Positions 39,801 through 51,800 of a stretch of DNA of 64,000 nt are shown piece after piece. Positions within the stretch are counted from its first letter, which is position 1, and each line of letters begins with the position of its first letter. The stretch spans positions 1 through 64,000 of the forward strand of contig OZ025673.1 of the NCBI GenBank assembly GCA_964019335.1, in the 5' to 3' direction. Under the pieces are notes generated by a model that was not told the origin of the DNA, ran no database searches, and saw only the letters and a program-made list of their open reading frames with translations. The translations under genes and the position numbers were made by a program. This DNA is from Diplonema japonicum (Eukaryota > Euglenozoa > Diplonemea > Diplonemida > Diplonemidae).

Positions 39801-41847
39801 CTAGTAGTCCTTTGCGGATGTTTGAGCCTTAAGGCTGTCTCTGTCGATCTGTGTAGATGCGCTGGAACAGTGTGTCATACCCTCCAGATGAAGATGCCCC
39901 CCTCCTCCCCGACGGAGACGATGGATTCGCCATCTGGACTGAACTTGGCCTTCTGGATGTTCCCCGAGTGCCCGAGACCGACCTGTGTCTTACACAGTGG
40001 ACGTGCGGCATACCTGCACCACTGATCCTGCATCGTAGTCCCAAAGCTTCAGGATCTTGTCGCCACCACCTGTGACAAAGTACCTCCCATCTGGGCTGAT
40101 GTCCATTGTGTTAATCTCTCCAACTTTCGACCCTTCTAGCTCGCGTATCGCACTGCACTCGAAGGCATCCCAGTACGTTATCTTCTTGTCGCTGCCCGTT
40201 GTGAGGATCTGGCTCTCATCAGGGAAGTATTGCGTCGACTGTTGTGGCTTACGAGGCAGACCGTTGCATACCTTAAAGTAAGTCTGTGCGTACATGATGC
40301 CCCTCCGCATGAACCTGTTCAGATCCCACACGATGCAGCTTCCGTCGTCGCTAGCAGACACGCACTCCATGTCCGTGCCCCGTATGCAGATCGAGTTCAC
40401 TGTTGCCTTGTGCTCTTTCATGCTTGCCTCCATTGTCTGGCTGCTGGGCCCAATTTTCCAGACCCTTACCTGCGAGTCAGCACCGCCGCTCAGCAGGCGT
40501 TGGTTGTTGTTGTCAACGCACAACGCAGTGACACCAGTAAGGTTGCCGCTGATCCTTTTCATGCCTTGGATCTTGTGAGCGTCGTGAATTACGTAGAGCT
40601 GTTTGGGTTGTTGCACTGTTGAGCAAACATACCAGTTTTCCAGACTGAGGACCGAAAGCTCGAATCTTACCATCGCTCCATCCACTGACGATGGCCTTTC
40701 CATCCTTCGTGAAGGCAACAGCATTACACTCGAGGTTGGCCACCTGGATGCGAAGAAGCTCCTGGCTGGTCCTAGCGTTCCATATCCTGATATCGTGGTT
40801 GGAGCATGTGGCGAACAGCTCGCTGTAGCCGTATGGGAAGCAGATGTCGTTGATGCGCTCAAAGTGGCAGGTCTGTCTGAGCTCTTCTTTGAAGGTCCTA
40901 GCGTTCAGGTAGTACACGTTTGACTTACTGGTCCCAATGAAGTAGTGATCGCCATGCGCCGCTACAGAAGTCACTGCGCCCTGCAGCCTGATGGACTTCA
41001 ACACTTTCAGGTCTTTTGCAGACAACAGAGAAACTTCACCACCACCGGAGCCGACCAGGACGTCGCCGCTCTCCACAAGAGTGCAGCACATGATCCCTTG
41101 CACTAGATTCTTAGCGGGACCGGTGAATTTGAAAGAGCAGGGGTCGCCTAACTGAATGCACATCAGGTCGCCAGTGGAAGTGCCTACAAAGGCGTAGTTG
41201 TCCGAGGGCTCGATGACAATGGTGCGGCACACCCTCTTCATAGTCCCCAGGCTCACGTCCGTGGGGTGAATCTTTCTGTTCACGACATCGACATCCCACA
41301 CCCTGAGCACACCTTGCCCGCCTGTGACGAGCTTCGTGTTCACATTATTGAAGAAGCAGATAGACATGGACAGATCCGAAGAGGCGGGACCACCACACAG
41401 TGGCCTCCCGGTGCTCAGATCCCACACAACAAGCGTGTTATCATCCTGACCACCCAAAGAGGCCAGGTATGCTTCGTCATGTGAGAAGGCAAGAGCCTGT
41501 ACTTTGACCTTATGGAGGGTCATTCTGAAGATGAGCTTCTGTGTTGCGTATTCAAAAACGCAGATATCTGCCTGGAAACCCATATGTGTGGTCTGCCCAG
41601 AGGCGATGTATTGCCCGCTTTTACTGATGGCAACGCAGTTCACCTTGTCACTGTGCCCGAGAAGGAACTCGTTTGCCTTTGGGTTCCCAATCTCACGGAG
41701 CACGATGCACGATCCCAGCGTGTACACCAAGTGCTGCCCATCAGGGTGTATGTGCATTGCACCAGCCACATTGCCGCCGAAACCCACAACAGACTCCAGC
41801 TGGAGCTTGGGTGTCTTGAGGACGTCCAAGTTCAGATTCGTTGCCAT
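39801..41847 (-). CDS. CFAP52: Cilia- and flagella-associated protein 52
   Basis: Five exons (40633-41847, 40272-40598, 40014-40238, 39881-39982, 39801-39848) encode 638 residues. The introns are 34, 33, 31 and 32 nt, all GTATG. WD40 repeats fill the protein in two beta-propellers. The segments YFPDESQILTTGSDKKITYW, RELEGSKVGEINTMDI and YFVTGGGDKILKLWDYD match CFAP52/WDR16, an inner-junction protein of motile axonemes. The 33-nt second intron is in frame and stop-free, but its removal restores the family alignment. Shows that the organism builds motile flagella. Confidence 0.95.
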
Positions 41848-41936
41848 GTTGCTGTCTGTAAGCTGCAGCTGTGGTTGGGCGCTAAGGAATGGATAAATAA
41901 CAAACAAGAATCACTTTTTACATTGATGAGAGAATC

Positions 41937-42866
41937 CTAGACGGTAACACCGCCTACCTTTGTACAAGCCCAAGGAGCGCTGTGGGTGATAATGAGTGGG
42001 ACAACGTGAGGGCATACCTGATAGGCATTGTTCGCTTAGTCTTTGTGGACCACGTGTAAATAGGCTTGAGCTTCCTTTTCACTTCCTTCCTGCCTTCGTC
42101 TGGTGGGTACGTGGGCGACATATACGTCGGGTAGGGTCCAAAAGTATTTTGGATATTTTTCCGGAGATTCGTACACTGCCTGCCAATAGTCACTTTCTGC
42201 TTCTTCTTCTCAGTTGGGGCTGTCACTGCTCTTGGTCCTTTGTGCGTATTGCTGTCGAAAAGCCCGCCACCCTTTCCGCATTTCAGTCTGAAGGGCGGTG
42301 GGGGCTTCAGGGGAACTGGGGAGTTGTTCATATGCTCGTACGGCGCTACCTTTTCAGGGAGCCGTCCGGTGCTGAAATGACGTGAAGAGGGAGGGACCGA
42401 ACCGGGAAGTGGCGGGGGTCCAAGGGGCTGATAGGGTAAACGGGAGAACAGGTCATTTTTCACTGTTGAAGTCCACGGTTTGTCCCCGCGGCATTTCCCG
42501 GTGTTCGCATTGGGTGCTGTGTCCACCGCCAAGGGAACACCACCACAACCCTGTGCTGGGCCCCTGTCCAGCTTGCAGTTCATTCGCTTGCCTTGGTTTC
42601 TATGAAAATACGAATCATTCACGTTTCCGGTGACATCGGGATTATGTATCTCCGGCTGGAACTGTCCTTCGGCACGCAAGTCGTGAAAAGGACACGACTC
42701 CTTCTGGCGAGTCTCAGGGTCCCATTTTCTGAAGGGGTAGTCGACCGCCCTATTATGCGAGGCCCAATGCGCCAGACCGTCACGGTGCATAGGCTGTGCG
42801 TTGTTGAGTTCATTCCACTAAACATACCGCGCAGTGCACCTTCGACTCAAATCTTCCCTCCGTCAT
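41937..42866 (-). CDS. Pro/Gly-rich protein, possible flagellar microtubule protein
   Basis: Three exons (42828-42866, 42018-42793, 41937-41979) give 285 residues; introns of 34 and 38 nt. It is basic and rich in Pro, Gly, Asn and Lys with few hydrophobic helices. Motifs such as FRKWDPETRQKESCPF, NTFGPYPTYMSPTYPPDEG and GKGGGLFDSNTHKGP recall small microtubule-inner or CFAP96-like proteins, but no family is certain. It lies immediately upstream of CFAP52 in the transcription direction. Confidence 0.6.
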
Positions 42867-42921
42867 CTTGTCGCACTGTGATGTGCTCTGAGGTGCTCAG
42901 AGATACAAAATAAGAACTATA

Positions 42922-44148
42922 TTACTTGCTAGCATCTAGTTTCCTCATTAATTCTACTTCATGCGACAGCTGCAGTGCGGCTGTGAAGGATTGTTTAGAA
43001 AGGTCGACCTCTTCCGAGAGAAGAAGAATCTGCTTCCCAAGTGTAGTCATCCTGTGCTTGGCCAACGCAAGACATGTTTCAAGCAAAGCCTTGTCGGCTT
43101 CACGTATGGATAGTGACAGCGACGGCGGCTCGTCCATGCGGGGTGGGTGGGTGCCCAGGACACTCTTGCAGTAAGTAGTGATGTACGCCCATATATTCCA
43201 CTCGTTCTCTAATGACACCTGTGTTGCAGTTGCTGCAATCACTTCATCAAGAGATGTGTGAAGAGCAATGTCACTGTGGGATAAGTACCTCGTTCTCAAA
43301 AGCTTCATCGCAGCTGCAGAAGGCCCGTTCAGAGTAAGGCAGCAGTCAGCACTGCCCTCCATCAGCAAGCTTTGCTTCAGAATGTCCATGTCAGTTGCTG
43401 TGTGCAAATCCCCGGTCAGTGGCGGCACATGAAGAGGGTACTGAAACATCGAGCTGACTTGCGCGTCGATGAATCCATAGCAGGCGACCTGCTCCCAACC
43501 GCACAAAGCATTGTACTTCAGCAACACTTCTTCGCCTTTTGCGTAGCTCCTGTCGCACGTGAAGGTGAAGTACTCGTCGTCATTACTCAACTCGAAGCAA
43601 TTGTTGCCCTCTGGACTGTGGTTGAACATATCGCCGTAGGGAATCAACAGAAGGTTGTCGCCCCTACCTGTGAAACCACGTGTGTCTATAACACCATTGC
43701 ACCAACTGTACTCTTCGAAGGTGATGTTCTCGTCGCTGAGCCGCTCATAACCACGCTGCAAGTCCTTTTTGAGCTGCTTCGCTTGCCTGATGCGTAACTG
43801 AGTACCCAGTGATTCTATATCCTCATCGGACCACGATGAGATCGTGCTGTACCTTTCTGGCAGGAGCGCCAGCCACTCCTTGAACAAGGTGGTTTCCATG
43901 TTCTTTCGCTCATGCAGCAGACTCATGATTAGTCGTTCCTTTTGTGTGAGGTTATCAATCTCAGCTTCCTGAAAAAAGAGTTTCTTCGGCACCTTGAGCA
44001 GTATGTCACCCTTCACCAGGTTCCTGCTGGCCATCATGGCATGCCCTTTCCCGTCTGCCCACCCGATCTCCACACTCCGCACTACACCTTCTCTATCCAT
44101 CTTATCCTCCAGGGACAGTGCCAGTTGCGCATCATGCTTTACCTCCAT
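42922..44148 (-). CDS. SET-domain methyltransferase (SETD3/RLSMT-like)
   Basis: A 408-residue single-exon protein. A split SET domain is seen: GHAMMASRNLVKGDILLKVP at about 34, an inserted helical region, SWCNGVIDTRGF, then IPYGDMFNHSPEGN and YAKGEEVLLKYNALCGWEQVACYGF. A Rubisco-LSMT-type substrate-binding C-terminal helical domain follows. Members methylate Lys or His of non-histone proteins such as actin His73 (SETD3). The substrate here cannot be told. Confidence 0.88.
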   Translation of the reverse strand: MEVKHDAQLALSLEDKMDREGVVRSVEIGWADGKGHAMMASRNLVKGDILLKVPKKLFFQEAEIDNLTQKERLIMSLLHERKNMETTLFKEWLALLPERYSTISSWSDEDIESLGTQLRIRQAKQLKKDLQRGYERLSDENITFEEYSWCNGVIDTRGFTGRGDNLLLIPYGDMFNHSPEGNNCFELSNDDEYFTFTCDRSYAKGEEVLLKYNALCGWEQVACYGFIDAQVSSMFQYPLHVPPLTGDLHTATDMDILKQSLLMEGSADCCLTLNGPSAAAMKLLRTRYLSHSDIALHTSLDEVIAATATQVSLENEWNIWAYITTYCKSVLGTHPPRMDEPPSLSLSIREADKALLETCLALAKHRMTTLGKQILLLSEEVDLSKQSFTAALQLSHEVELMRKLDASK

Positions 44149-44281
44149 CCCACCTGGTGTGCTTCACTTGGTAACTTGCTACGTTAACATAGCACTACAC
44201 TTTCTGAGCCCACTAGGCTCGGGTTATTAAAAAAGAAAAAGATGAAGGGTCTGCATGACCTTTGCAATACACTATGAAAGA

Positions 44282-44751
44282 CTACCACACTGTGTTTTCT
44301 GGCTCCTTTCGCTCGGTGTCGTTGCTGGCCCCCCTGTCCCTGTCGTCCCTGACCTTGTCTCTGTCCTCTCTACCCCTGCCCCTGTCGTCCCTGTCATCTC
44401 TGCCCCTGCCCCTGTCGTCTCTGTCCCTGTCCCCTCTATCCCTCCTCGATCTATGTTTGCCATAATCAATTGAGAGTCCGTCGGACCTTTCCGAAAACGG
44501 GTACCCGGACAGCATGTCCATGCAATAGGTGGCCTGACGTATGGTGTCGAACTCGACGAAAGCAACGTAGTTGCGGTTAATGTTCTTCAGTCGTACATCA
44601 CGCATGCCTTCAAAAGGCATGAATGGGTCTGCATAGGTGTTTAATGTTCTAACTACATACGTCTCACCTCCCTTTCTGTAACATCATCTGGCAGCCCAGT
44701 CACGTGCAGCACATTGTTCTCAGGCGTGTCCCTTCTCCTTCTGTTCGGCAT
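44282..44751 (-). CDS. RRM protein with RD-rich tail
   Basis: Two exons (44661-44751 and 44282-44628) with a 32-nt GTATG intron encode 145 residues. One RNA-recognition motif (NNVLHVTGLPDDVTEREV as RNP2, NYVAFVEFD as RNP1) is completed only by splicing. The layout resembles RBPMS-like RRMs. The tail is an imperfect repeat of Arg-Asp/Gly dipeptides (DRGDRDRDDRGRG), as in splicing factors. Confidence 0.85.
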
Positions 44752-44848
44752 TTCTCTTTTACTTTCTCTAAAACTGAAATTGCTGGCAAAGAAAAACAAG
44801 AATATAACACCCTTCCCACAAAAGATCCTAGTTAGTATGCACCCCTTG

Positions 44849-45598
44849 CTACAGCAGCTGGAGTGCTTTGAGCACAACGTCGGTGTCAGCCAGGTTGGGG
44901 AAGACGACTGGGATGCACTCTGTCGTTGACGCTGCGGTGAGGACGTCGACAGAAAAGATGCCTGTCGTGACGCCAATGGGGAGGACGCCTGCGTCAGTTG
45001 CTGCAGAGATGTCAGCCGGAGCATCGCCAAAGTGGTAGGAGCGCACAACGGGGGGAGGAATCAGCGTGTTCGCGTACTTCAGGCACTCGACACGTGAGTT
45101 GAAGTCCCCACCAAAACCCCCGAAGTTAGGTGTCGTGAAATAATCCTTGATGCCAACAGCATCGAGCTTCTTCCAAGCAATGCTGCTCACATTCCCTGTC
45201 ACAAGACCGACCTTCACATGATCCATCTTACTCAAAGCAACAAGCAAATCCTCTACTCCAGGAAGCACCTGTAGCCCATCCCCCCATGACCCTTCAGCGG
45301 GCTCCCATGCAGTGATCTCCTTCACAATCTCCCTCAGAACTCCCTCGTTCGCCTCACCACCCCGCAGTTTCACCATGTCCATGATGATCTCCCTGTCGGT
45401 CCTCCCATGGTGGTCCACCTCCTTGACCTCTACTGTCTTACCTGTTACGACTTTCACTCCATGACTTATTGCCTCTTTATGCTTTGAGTTGGTCACCTTC
45501 TTTGCTTCCTTTAGCCCCGGCTTCGCACCAATGAGCGTCCCGTCAATGTCGAAGGTGATCAACACAGTCATGGTGCAGTTGTGTACAGTCCTTCGCAT
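44849..45598 (-). CDS. HAD-superfamily phosphatase
   Basis: A 249-residue protein from the ATG at 45598 (a second ATG at 45571 starts directly at the domain). Motif I is FDIDGTLIG (catalytic Asp pair), motif II VGLVTGN, motif IV HFGDAPADISAA, with a helical cap between. This is the pattern of phosphoglycolate phosphatase/beta-phosphoglucomutase-like enzymes; substrate unknown. A pyrimidine tract ending CTGCAG lies 15 nt before the start. Confidence 0.85.
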   Translation of the reverse strand: MRRTVHNCTMTVLITFDIDGTLIGAKPGLKEAKKVTNSKHKEAISHGVKVVTGKTVEVKEVDHHGRTDREIIMDMVKLRGGEANEGVLREIVKEITAWEPAEGSWGDGLQVLPGVEDLLVALSKMDHVKVGLVTGNVSSIAWKKLDAVGIKDYFTTPNFGGFGGDFNSRVECLKYANTLIPPPVVRSYHFGDAPADISAATDAGVLPIGVTTGIFSVDVLTAASTTECIPVVFPNLADTDVVLKALQLL

Positions 45599-45613
45599 GT
45601 CGAACTGGTTTGA

Positions 45614-45640
45614 CTGCAGCAAAAGAAAAAACAAAATTAA
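45614..45640 (-). promoter_or_regulatory. Predicted trans-splice acceptor of the HAD gene
   Basis: Minus-strand TTTTTTCTTTTGCTGCAG with the AG at 45615-45614. There is no in-frame coding sequence upstream that would make it a cis intron end. Confidence 0.4.
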
Positions 45641-46186
45641 TAGAAAGAATGAAAAAGAGCGGCGATTGTTGGGTGTACAAAACCAAAAACTAACGCTTCA
45701 TATCCTAGTGACCCAACAGAGCCCGCATTTTGAAGAACTAAAAAAACCTCCAATTGCTTTTTCTAGGGCTGGAATGGATTTATTTGCGTCCGGACACCAA
45801 AGTCCGACAACATGGAATCCTTTTAAAATCTTTTTTGGTTATTTTTGGAACTTCTTTGGAACTCACCGTTCTTTCATGTCCGATATATGGATCTTTTGAA
45901 AAAGAATTCAGCGTCAACCTTAGAGCATTTTTGCCATTTTTCCCTTAAATCCATGATCCCCTTAGGACATAGGCCGGGTCACAGCGGATATGGAGCGTAA
46001 AATAAAGGGCGTGAATGGGAAAGACGATCAAAAAACGAGCTAGTGCAAGGATTGTTTAAGCCACTTATTGTGGCGATACGTATATCCTTGCCTTGCTGTT
46101 AAGATACACTAGCTGCTGTTGCAGCTCTGCTATGTGGACCGGCTAGAGTGTCCAGTAGCTGAGATCCAGGGTGGGGCCCTGCGGCA
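45641..46186. other. Intergenic spacer (about 550 bp)
   Basis: No gene seen. The segment 45960-46180 is not low-complexity and might hold a 3' UTR or a non-coding RNA, but no known RNA signature was found. Confidence 0.4.
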
Positions 46187-47967
46187 CTAACAACTCCGTC
46201 GTTCAACAAACTTAGTGACCATTTCCTCAGTTATGAACTCTTCGTTGCCTTCTTCATTTAGAGCCTTCAAGCATTTTTCATTGACTATCTTCCACGTGGC
46301 CTGAATCTGTGGTGCATTGATGGATGGCTAATATGGCATACCATCTCGGTCTTGTACTCTTCGGGAGTGATTTTGCCATCTTCTTCTTTGTCAGCAATTA
46401 TGGAAAAGACGCCTTGGTGCTCTTTCTGCAGATGAGCCAAAACGTCGTCCACGGTGTTCCTCCTGAAACGTGTATGTGAGAAGAAAGACATATTCACATA
46501 CTCTTTGAGCATTTTACAGAATCCCTCTATTGACTTCCATTTCTGGTTGAAGCAAGTGTCCTCTATGCACTCATCGAAGTACCTGCTGAGCAGATCTTGC
46601 TGCTCCTCACCGGAAGGCATCGCACGTATGACGCAGTATGCTGTTAAATACTATGTGGGAGCAACAGAGGCATACCTCTCAGTGCATGCCACGACGCGAC
46701 AAGGAGGGCACCGTAAACATCAGACATGTCAGGTACATTTACATGGAAGGTGTTCACTCTACCATCTGGGTTGATGTACTATGTTGTTGTCGTTGTTTCT
46801 GTTTTTTTATGTTGGATTGCACACCTGCCACATAGGCCACTTCCCCCTGCTCGCGTTATCCTTCGCGATGGGCACCGACATGGACTCGACGAGACACACA
46901 TTCCTCTCTTGCATTTCACTGCTGGACAGCGTAACGCGCCGCAAGAAATTATCGATGAGCACTCTTGCGCTGGCGAAGGCCATGTTCCTTGCCTGTTTAC
47001 TCTCACTGAACTCCCTGAAATCCCTAAAGTCCGGCTTCTTTTCCTCTCTATTCTGCTTGTTCATCTGATCAAAAAGAGATTGGTCGGTGCACCTCAGAAC
47101 TATGGTGTCAAGATCTACGGTGTTCCCTGTGTACCATTTCATTTTGTTCGGCCCCTCGTCGCCACTGTACTGCGACATGTCACCATGGAAATGCTTCCGC
47201 TTCAGCTCGTTGAATATCTCGACTCCTTTAATAAGGAGATTCCGCAGGCCCAGCAGAGAGAGGGCCTTGCGCCTGAACATGGAGTGGCCGCCTTTCACGT
47301 TTGCAAAGTACTCTGGTACATGTTCGCCTGCACGAAGGCCTTCGATGTCGCGGTGGTACTCGTCTTCACGACAGTCGTACTTGACCTTGTACTCGTCGCA
47401 GCCCAGGAAGACGGCGATGATCTCGTCGAAGACCTTAACAGCGGTGCTGACCTGCCTCTCGTCGTAGGGGGGGACCACCTCGGGGACAGGTTTGTCGGGG
47501 TTCGTGACCCACTCCATGGTTTCCTTTGTCATCCCGTCCACCATTTGAATAACTTTCTTATAGTCCTCCTGTGTGTGCAACTGTGCTGCAGATGATTTCC
47601 TTGTAGAAGTGGGGTCTCCTCTGACAACGGTTCTGTAGTACCCTGCTGCATTATACTGACGCATGGTCCGCACATTGATGGTAAAGACCTTCTCATCTTT
47701 GTAGTACTTCACTTCCGCTTGAGTGCTTTTGTAGGAGTCTTCTAGTTCCTTAGCGATTTCTGGCGGGTACATGATGGGGGTGTGGTAGCGGGGGTCCACA
47801 GAGTACCAGGACCAGGTTGCAGGCTTAACACCCTTGAGAAACATCTCTACAGCTTTGTTCAGGTTACCCCCTGCTGCCTTGAGATATGCCTTTGCCTCCA
47901 CCTCATCAGTTATACAGCTCACCTCCTTAAAGGCGTGTAGGACTTCAAGGTCTGTCGATCCTGCCAT
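46187..47967 (-). CDS. UBA-like / WWE / EF-hand protein
   Basis: Four exons (46825-47967, 46676-46778, 46342-46640, 46187-46306) encode 554 residues; introns 46 (GTGTG), 35 and 35 nt. Residues about 5-45 are UBA-like (ITDEVEAKAYLKAAGGNLNKAVEMF). Residues about 48-115 form a WWE domain (TWSWYSVD, LEDSYKSTQAEV, FTINVRTMRQYN, YYRTVVR) that should bind ADP-ribose units. The last third has one canonical EF-hand loop (DKEEDGKITPEE). No catalytic domain is seen, so it looks like a ubiquitin/ADP-ribose adaptor with calcium input. The 3' exons look like a separate small gene unless spliced. Confidence 0.8.
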
Positions 47968-48819
47968 CTTTACGGTCACTTGATAAGTAAGTGGCGCTTG
48001 GGTCAGGGATATAATAAATGAAAGGAATGAGAAAAGAATTCCTTTTTTTGTTCTTCTTTTTGCAGTCATAATAAGAAAAGGGAAGATCAACGCCAAAAAA
48101 AAAAAAAAAAAAAGAAGGAAATAAAACAAACAAAAGAAAGATCATAATAAGCAATTAATAAAATAAAAAAGGGTTATCAAGGCGACATGATATAAAAAGG
48201 GGGGAGGAGGGCAGGGGAGAACACACAAAGGGTGAATAGCAAAAACCCTGCAGGGTAGAGTAGTTGGAAAAAAAAAAAAAAATAGTTTAGAGTCTTTTGT
48301 TTCTTTCGCATACCAAAATATGGTCAATTGTGTGATATCTGCCATAATGCTTTTCTTTTCTTTTTTGCTTCTCTTCACTATTGTCACAAGAATGATAGAT
48401 CGAAGAGCCAATCTGCGAAGATGCACATGTCAAGGAGCTAATATTTGACCATATAACACTGTAGGTGGACTTCGGCCGCCATCTGTTTTCCTCTTTTTCT
48501 TCTATCAACACGCATATTTAACATTTTCTTTCAATAGTGCTACATTCCTTATTTTTTTTATTTTCTTCTTCTTCATTTCTTTCTATTTTCTTTTCCTCAT
48601 TTCTTCTTTTCTTTGCGTTGTATCTCCCTTTTTCTTTCTATTTGCATTATTTCTTCTTCTTCTGACTGCTGTTCTAGAAGGGGGGGGGGGGAACCACTTA
48701 CCAACCTACCGAAACAAACAAACGAAATAAAAAAAAACCTACCATGCCGAGGAGTGCTAGCAACAAACCAGCGACAAGAATAAATTTAAAAAATAAAAAC
48801 GAAGGAACACCCACGTCAC
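47968..48819. other. 850-bp intergenic low-complexity region
   Basis: A/T and pyrimidine tracts with a 12-nt G run at 48680-48691. No gene supported. Polypyrimidine runs at 48030-48120 on the coding strand precede the UBA/WWE gene. Confidence 0.6.
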
Positions 48820-51800
48820 TCACGCAAGTATAAAAGGGTGGGAGTCAAGCATCCTTGCCCCAGCGCGCTCTTCCGGGTCTCGCACTATGCAACTACGCAC
48901 AAAAGCCTGCAGAATAGGGGGAAGGTGATTAATGAATTCTATTCAACACACCTCAGCATCTTCTGGCAGTGTAGGTATCGAGGGCATCAAGGTTTTGTCA
49001 GTTTTTAGCTTGTAAACAAAAGCCTGCCCCACAAACTCACCGCTGTTAAGATCGTATGGCACCTAGGTACAGTAGAAGTGAAGTGAGGCATACCACTCCG
49101 GTGAACAGTTGGCACACCACAATGCCTAGGGACCAGATGTCAGATGATTTGTTCACGACACCACCACAGGCCTCAGGTGCCATGTACAGGGGGGTGCCTG
49201 TGATGCCCTGATGTGTGGGTGAGATAGATGTAACCTCAGACAGAAGTGTTGCAGTGCCGAAGTCGGCTAGCTTGCACTCACCCTCGTTCGTCATCAAGAC
49301 GTTATGCGGCTTCAGGTCTCTGTGCACGATGTCATTGTCATGCAGGAAGGTGAGACCACACACTATGTCTCTTGTGTACCTCCTGATTGACGGAAGGGGA
49401 AGCTTATTAAACTGCTGCACCATGCCCGCCAAAGACCCTCCGCTCAGGTATTCCATCACGATCAACACGTGTCGCCCCACCACACAGCTCCCAAGGTACC
49501 CCACCACATTATCATGCCGCAATGTTTCCAGCATGCTCACTTCCTGCAGCAACTCCTTCACCTGGTTTCGCGGTGACCCGTACCTGCTCTGGTTCCTTCT
49601 GCTCCTCCTTCTCTGCATAATATCGCTTCTGTTGCTGTTGTTGCTCACCAGGCTCCCCATGTTCGGCGACGCGGGGGACTTTGGTATCGTCAGCTCGTCA
49701 TCTGGCATCGCAGGCAGCTTCATCACCTTTAAAGCAACAAGGCCGCCACTTGTACTCATCCCCAGCCACACGTCACCGAAGGCTCCCTTGCCAAGACGCC
49801 TTTCGGAACGGAACCACTTTCGGTCGCAGGTGTCAGAGAACTGCAACGGGATCTCCCGTTCTTGCTGCGGTGAAATAGGTTCGTCGTCCTCCTCTTGTTT
49901 CTGCCGTAGTTGCTGTGCTTCTATCAGCTGCTGCCTTAACTTGCCTGTTGAGGAGTCGGCTGCTGTCGTGGGACGTCTTCCGACACTCGCACCGCTGCCA
50001 CTCCTCACGCTGCGACCGCTCTTAAAGCTCCACTTCCTGTGGAAGTGCTGATGCGAGGTAGTGGACGAGTGGCTGCTGGGAATTCGTGTGATTCCAGAGC
50101 CGCCTTCTGTATCGCTTGCCGATTCGGATTCTTCTGGTGTATCCAGGTTCAGCGGTTCTGCAAGGTGCAGCTCGTGCTCTACACCCTCTGCATTGCCTTC
50201 GAAATCTTCCCAGAAGCTCATTTGTGCTCTGTAATACCCACCTGTACGTAGCTCTGCCAGCCTCTTAGGTGCTGTGTGCAGCCATGATGATATGCGCAGC
50301 ATGCGTACTGCTTGAGGGTCACCTGCGTTGGTGGCAAGATATTCGACAAGCTTAGCCTTGCACTCTAACAAGCGCAGCTGTCTCAGCATGCTGAACGCTT
50401 CAACGTATAGCTGCGTGCTTCGCGCAGAGAGAGCACCTTGGGTCTTGGTACCAAGCAGTTCATATATTAAAATTGTGTCGAAGGAGTCAGGTGATTTGAT
50501 GGAGTCGACAGGGCGTGCGTCAATGAGCGACCGCACTGCGATGTACACCTTGTCGAGGAGTAGGATGTGCGTTCTGATCTGCCGCGTGAGCTGGATGACG
50601 CCATTGAGCAGGGCGGTGTTCTGCCCTACAACAACAGGCGCCATCTGCTCTTTGACACCAGCAGAGCCGACAAAAAAGGTGCCGCTCGTGACCGCGATTC
50701 CATACCATGCGTTAACGTCGGCCTCACGCAGAGCAGCGTGTAACTCAAGAGCGCACCCGCAAGCGGCCGCTGCGTGTTGGTGATGCGGCTTGTGCGTGTT
50801 CCAAGATATTAATATTCTGTTACTCTCGACATGAAGCGTAATTCCCTCGAAGGCCTTTGCCGTTTCAATTGTTTTCTTAATGAATAAATTCACGAGCCCT
50901 CCGGGACCCCCTACTGGGCACGACTCTAGGTCAATGTCAATTTCTATCAAGAGAAGTGTTGCGAATTTAGGTCTCAGGAACCCTGGCTTGTTCAGCCAGA
51001 CTGCTTCCATAGGAACAGACTTCTCATCGCTAATGCATGACCCGGTGTCCAACAAATCAGCGCCTGATCTGAGAGAAGCTGCAGACTTGAGCTGAGGAGC
51101 CGATCGTTTGGTGACACTGCCGAGGGACGGCGGTGATACCAAAGGGGGGGGAACAAGTGGAGGAGGTGGGCCTTTTGCAAGGGTGGGGCTTGGAGGTGCG
51201 ACCATTGCAGCCTGCTCGAATTCGCCCGTCAAGTACATTTCATTTCTCGTGTTGTTACGGTTGCCGTCGCTTTGGTACGTGTTGACCAAACTGTCGGGGA
51301 GCTGTATGTCCGAAGGGATGAGCGTATCATCGGTCATGAGAACAGACTGTGGTAGGTAAGACTTGTACAGCTTCAGGGTGCTCACCAATGCTGTGATGGA
51401 GAGCTTCAGGTTGGGGTCATATGTGTCGTCGGTGAGGAAGTTTGTGATACTATCCACACCTTCCAAGTTGAATTTAACGAGCTCCCACATGATGAGCTCA
51501 GTGCTGCTGACGGTGTTCTGCATTTGCTGTGTTCTTTTCGCGTTGAAGGCAGTGCCGTAACACACAGCAGCGCATGTCACAACGGGGATGAGCCGTGTGC
51601 CGATAGACACCATGAAGTGTTCCCACCCTCTGGAGCACTTTATCATCGACACGTCGTCCACCCCGCACCTGTCAGACGCCTCGTAGTCATAAGGTGCGTA
51701 CAGTCCGATGTCAAAGCTCTCCTCAACTGTGCGAAGGATCAACCATATTGCCAGTGTGCTCAGACAACCGAGTGCAACACCTTCTCTAGCACCGGAGGAA

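Noticed and set aside
45489-45899. Plus-strand 136-residue ORF
   Set aside because: Overlaps the HAD phosphatase start antisense and shows no family resemblance.
46187-46727. Separate small EF-hand gene starting at MSDVYG
   Set aside because: A 46-nt GTGTG intron joins it in frame to the UBA/WWE exon, and the exon is open upstream of that Met.
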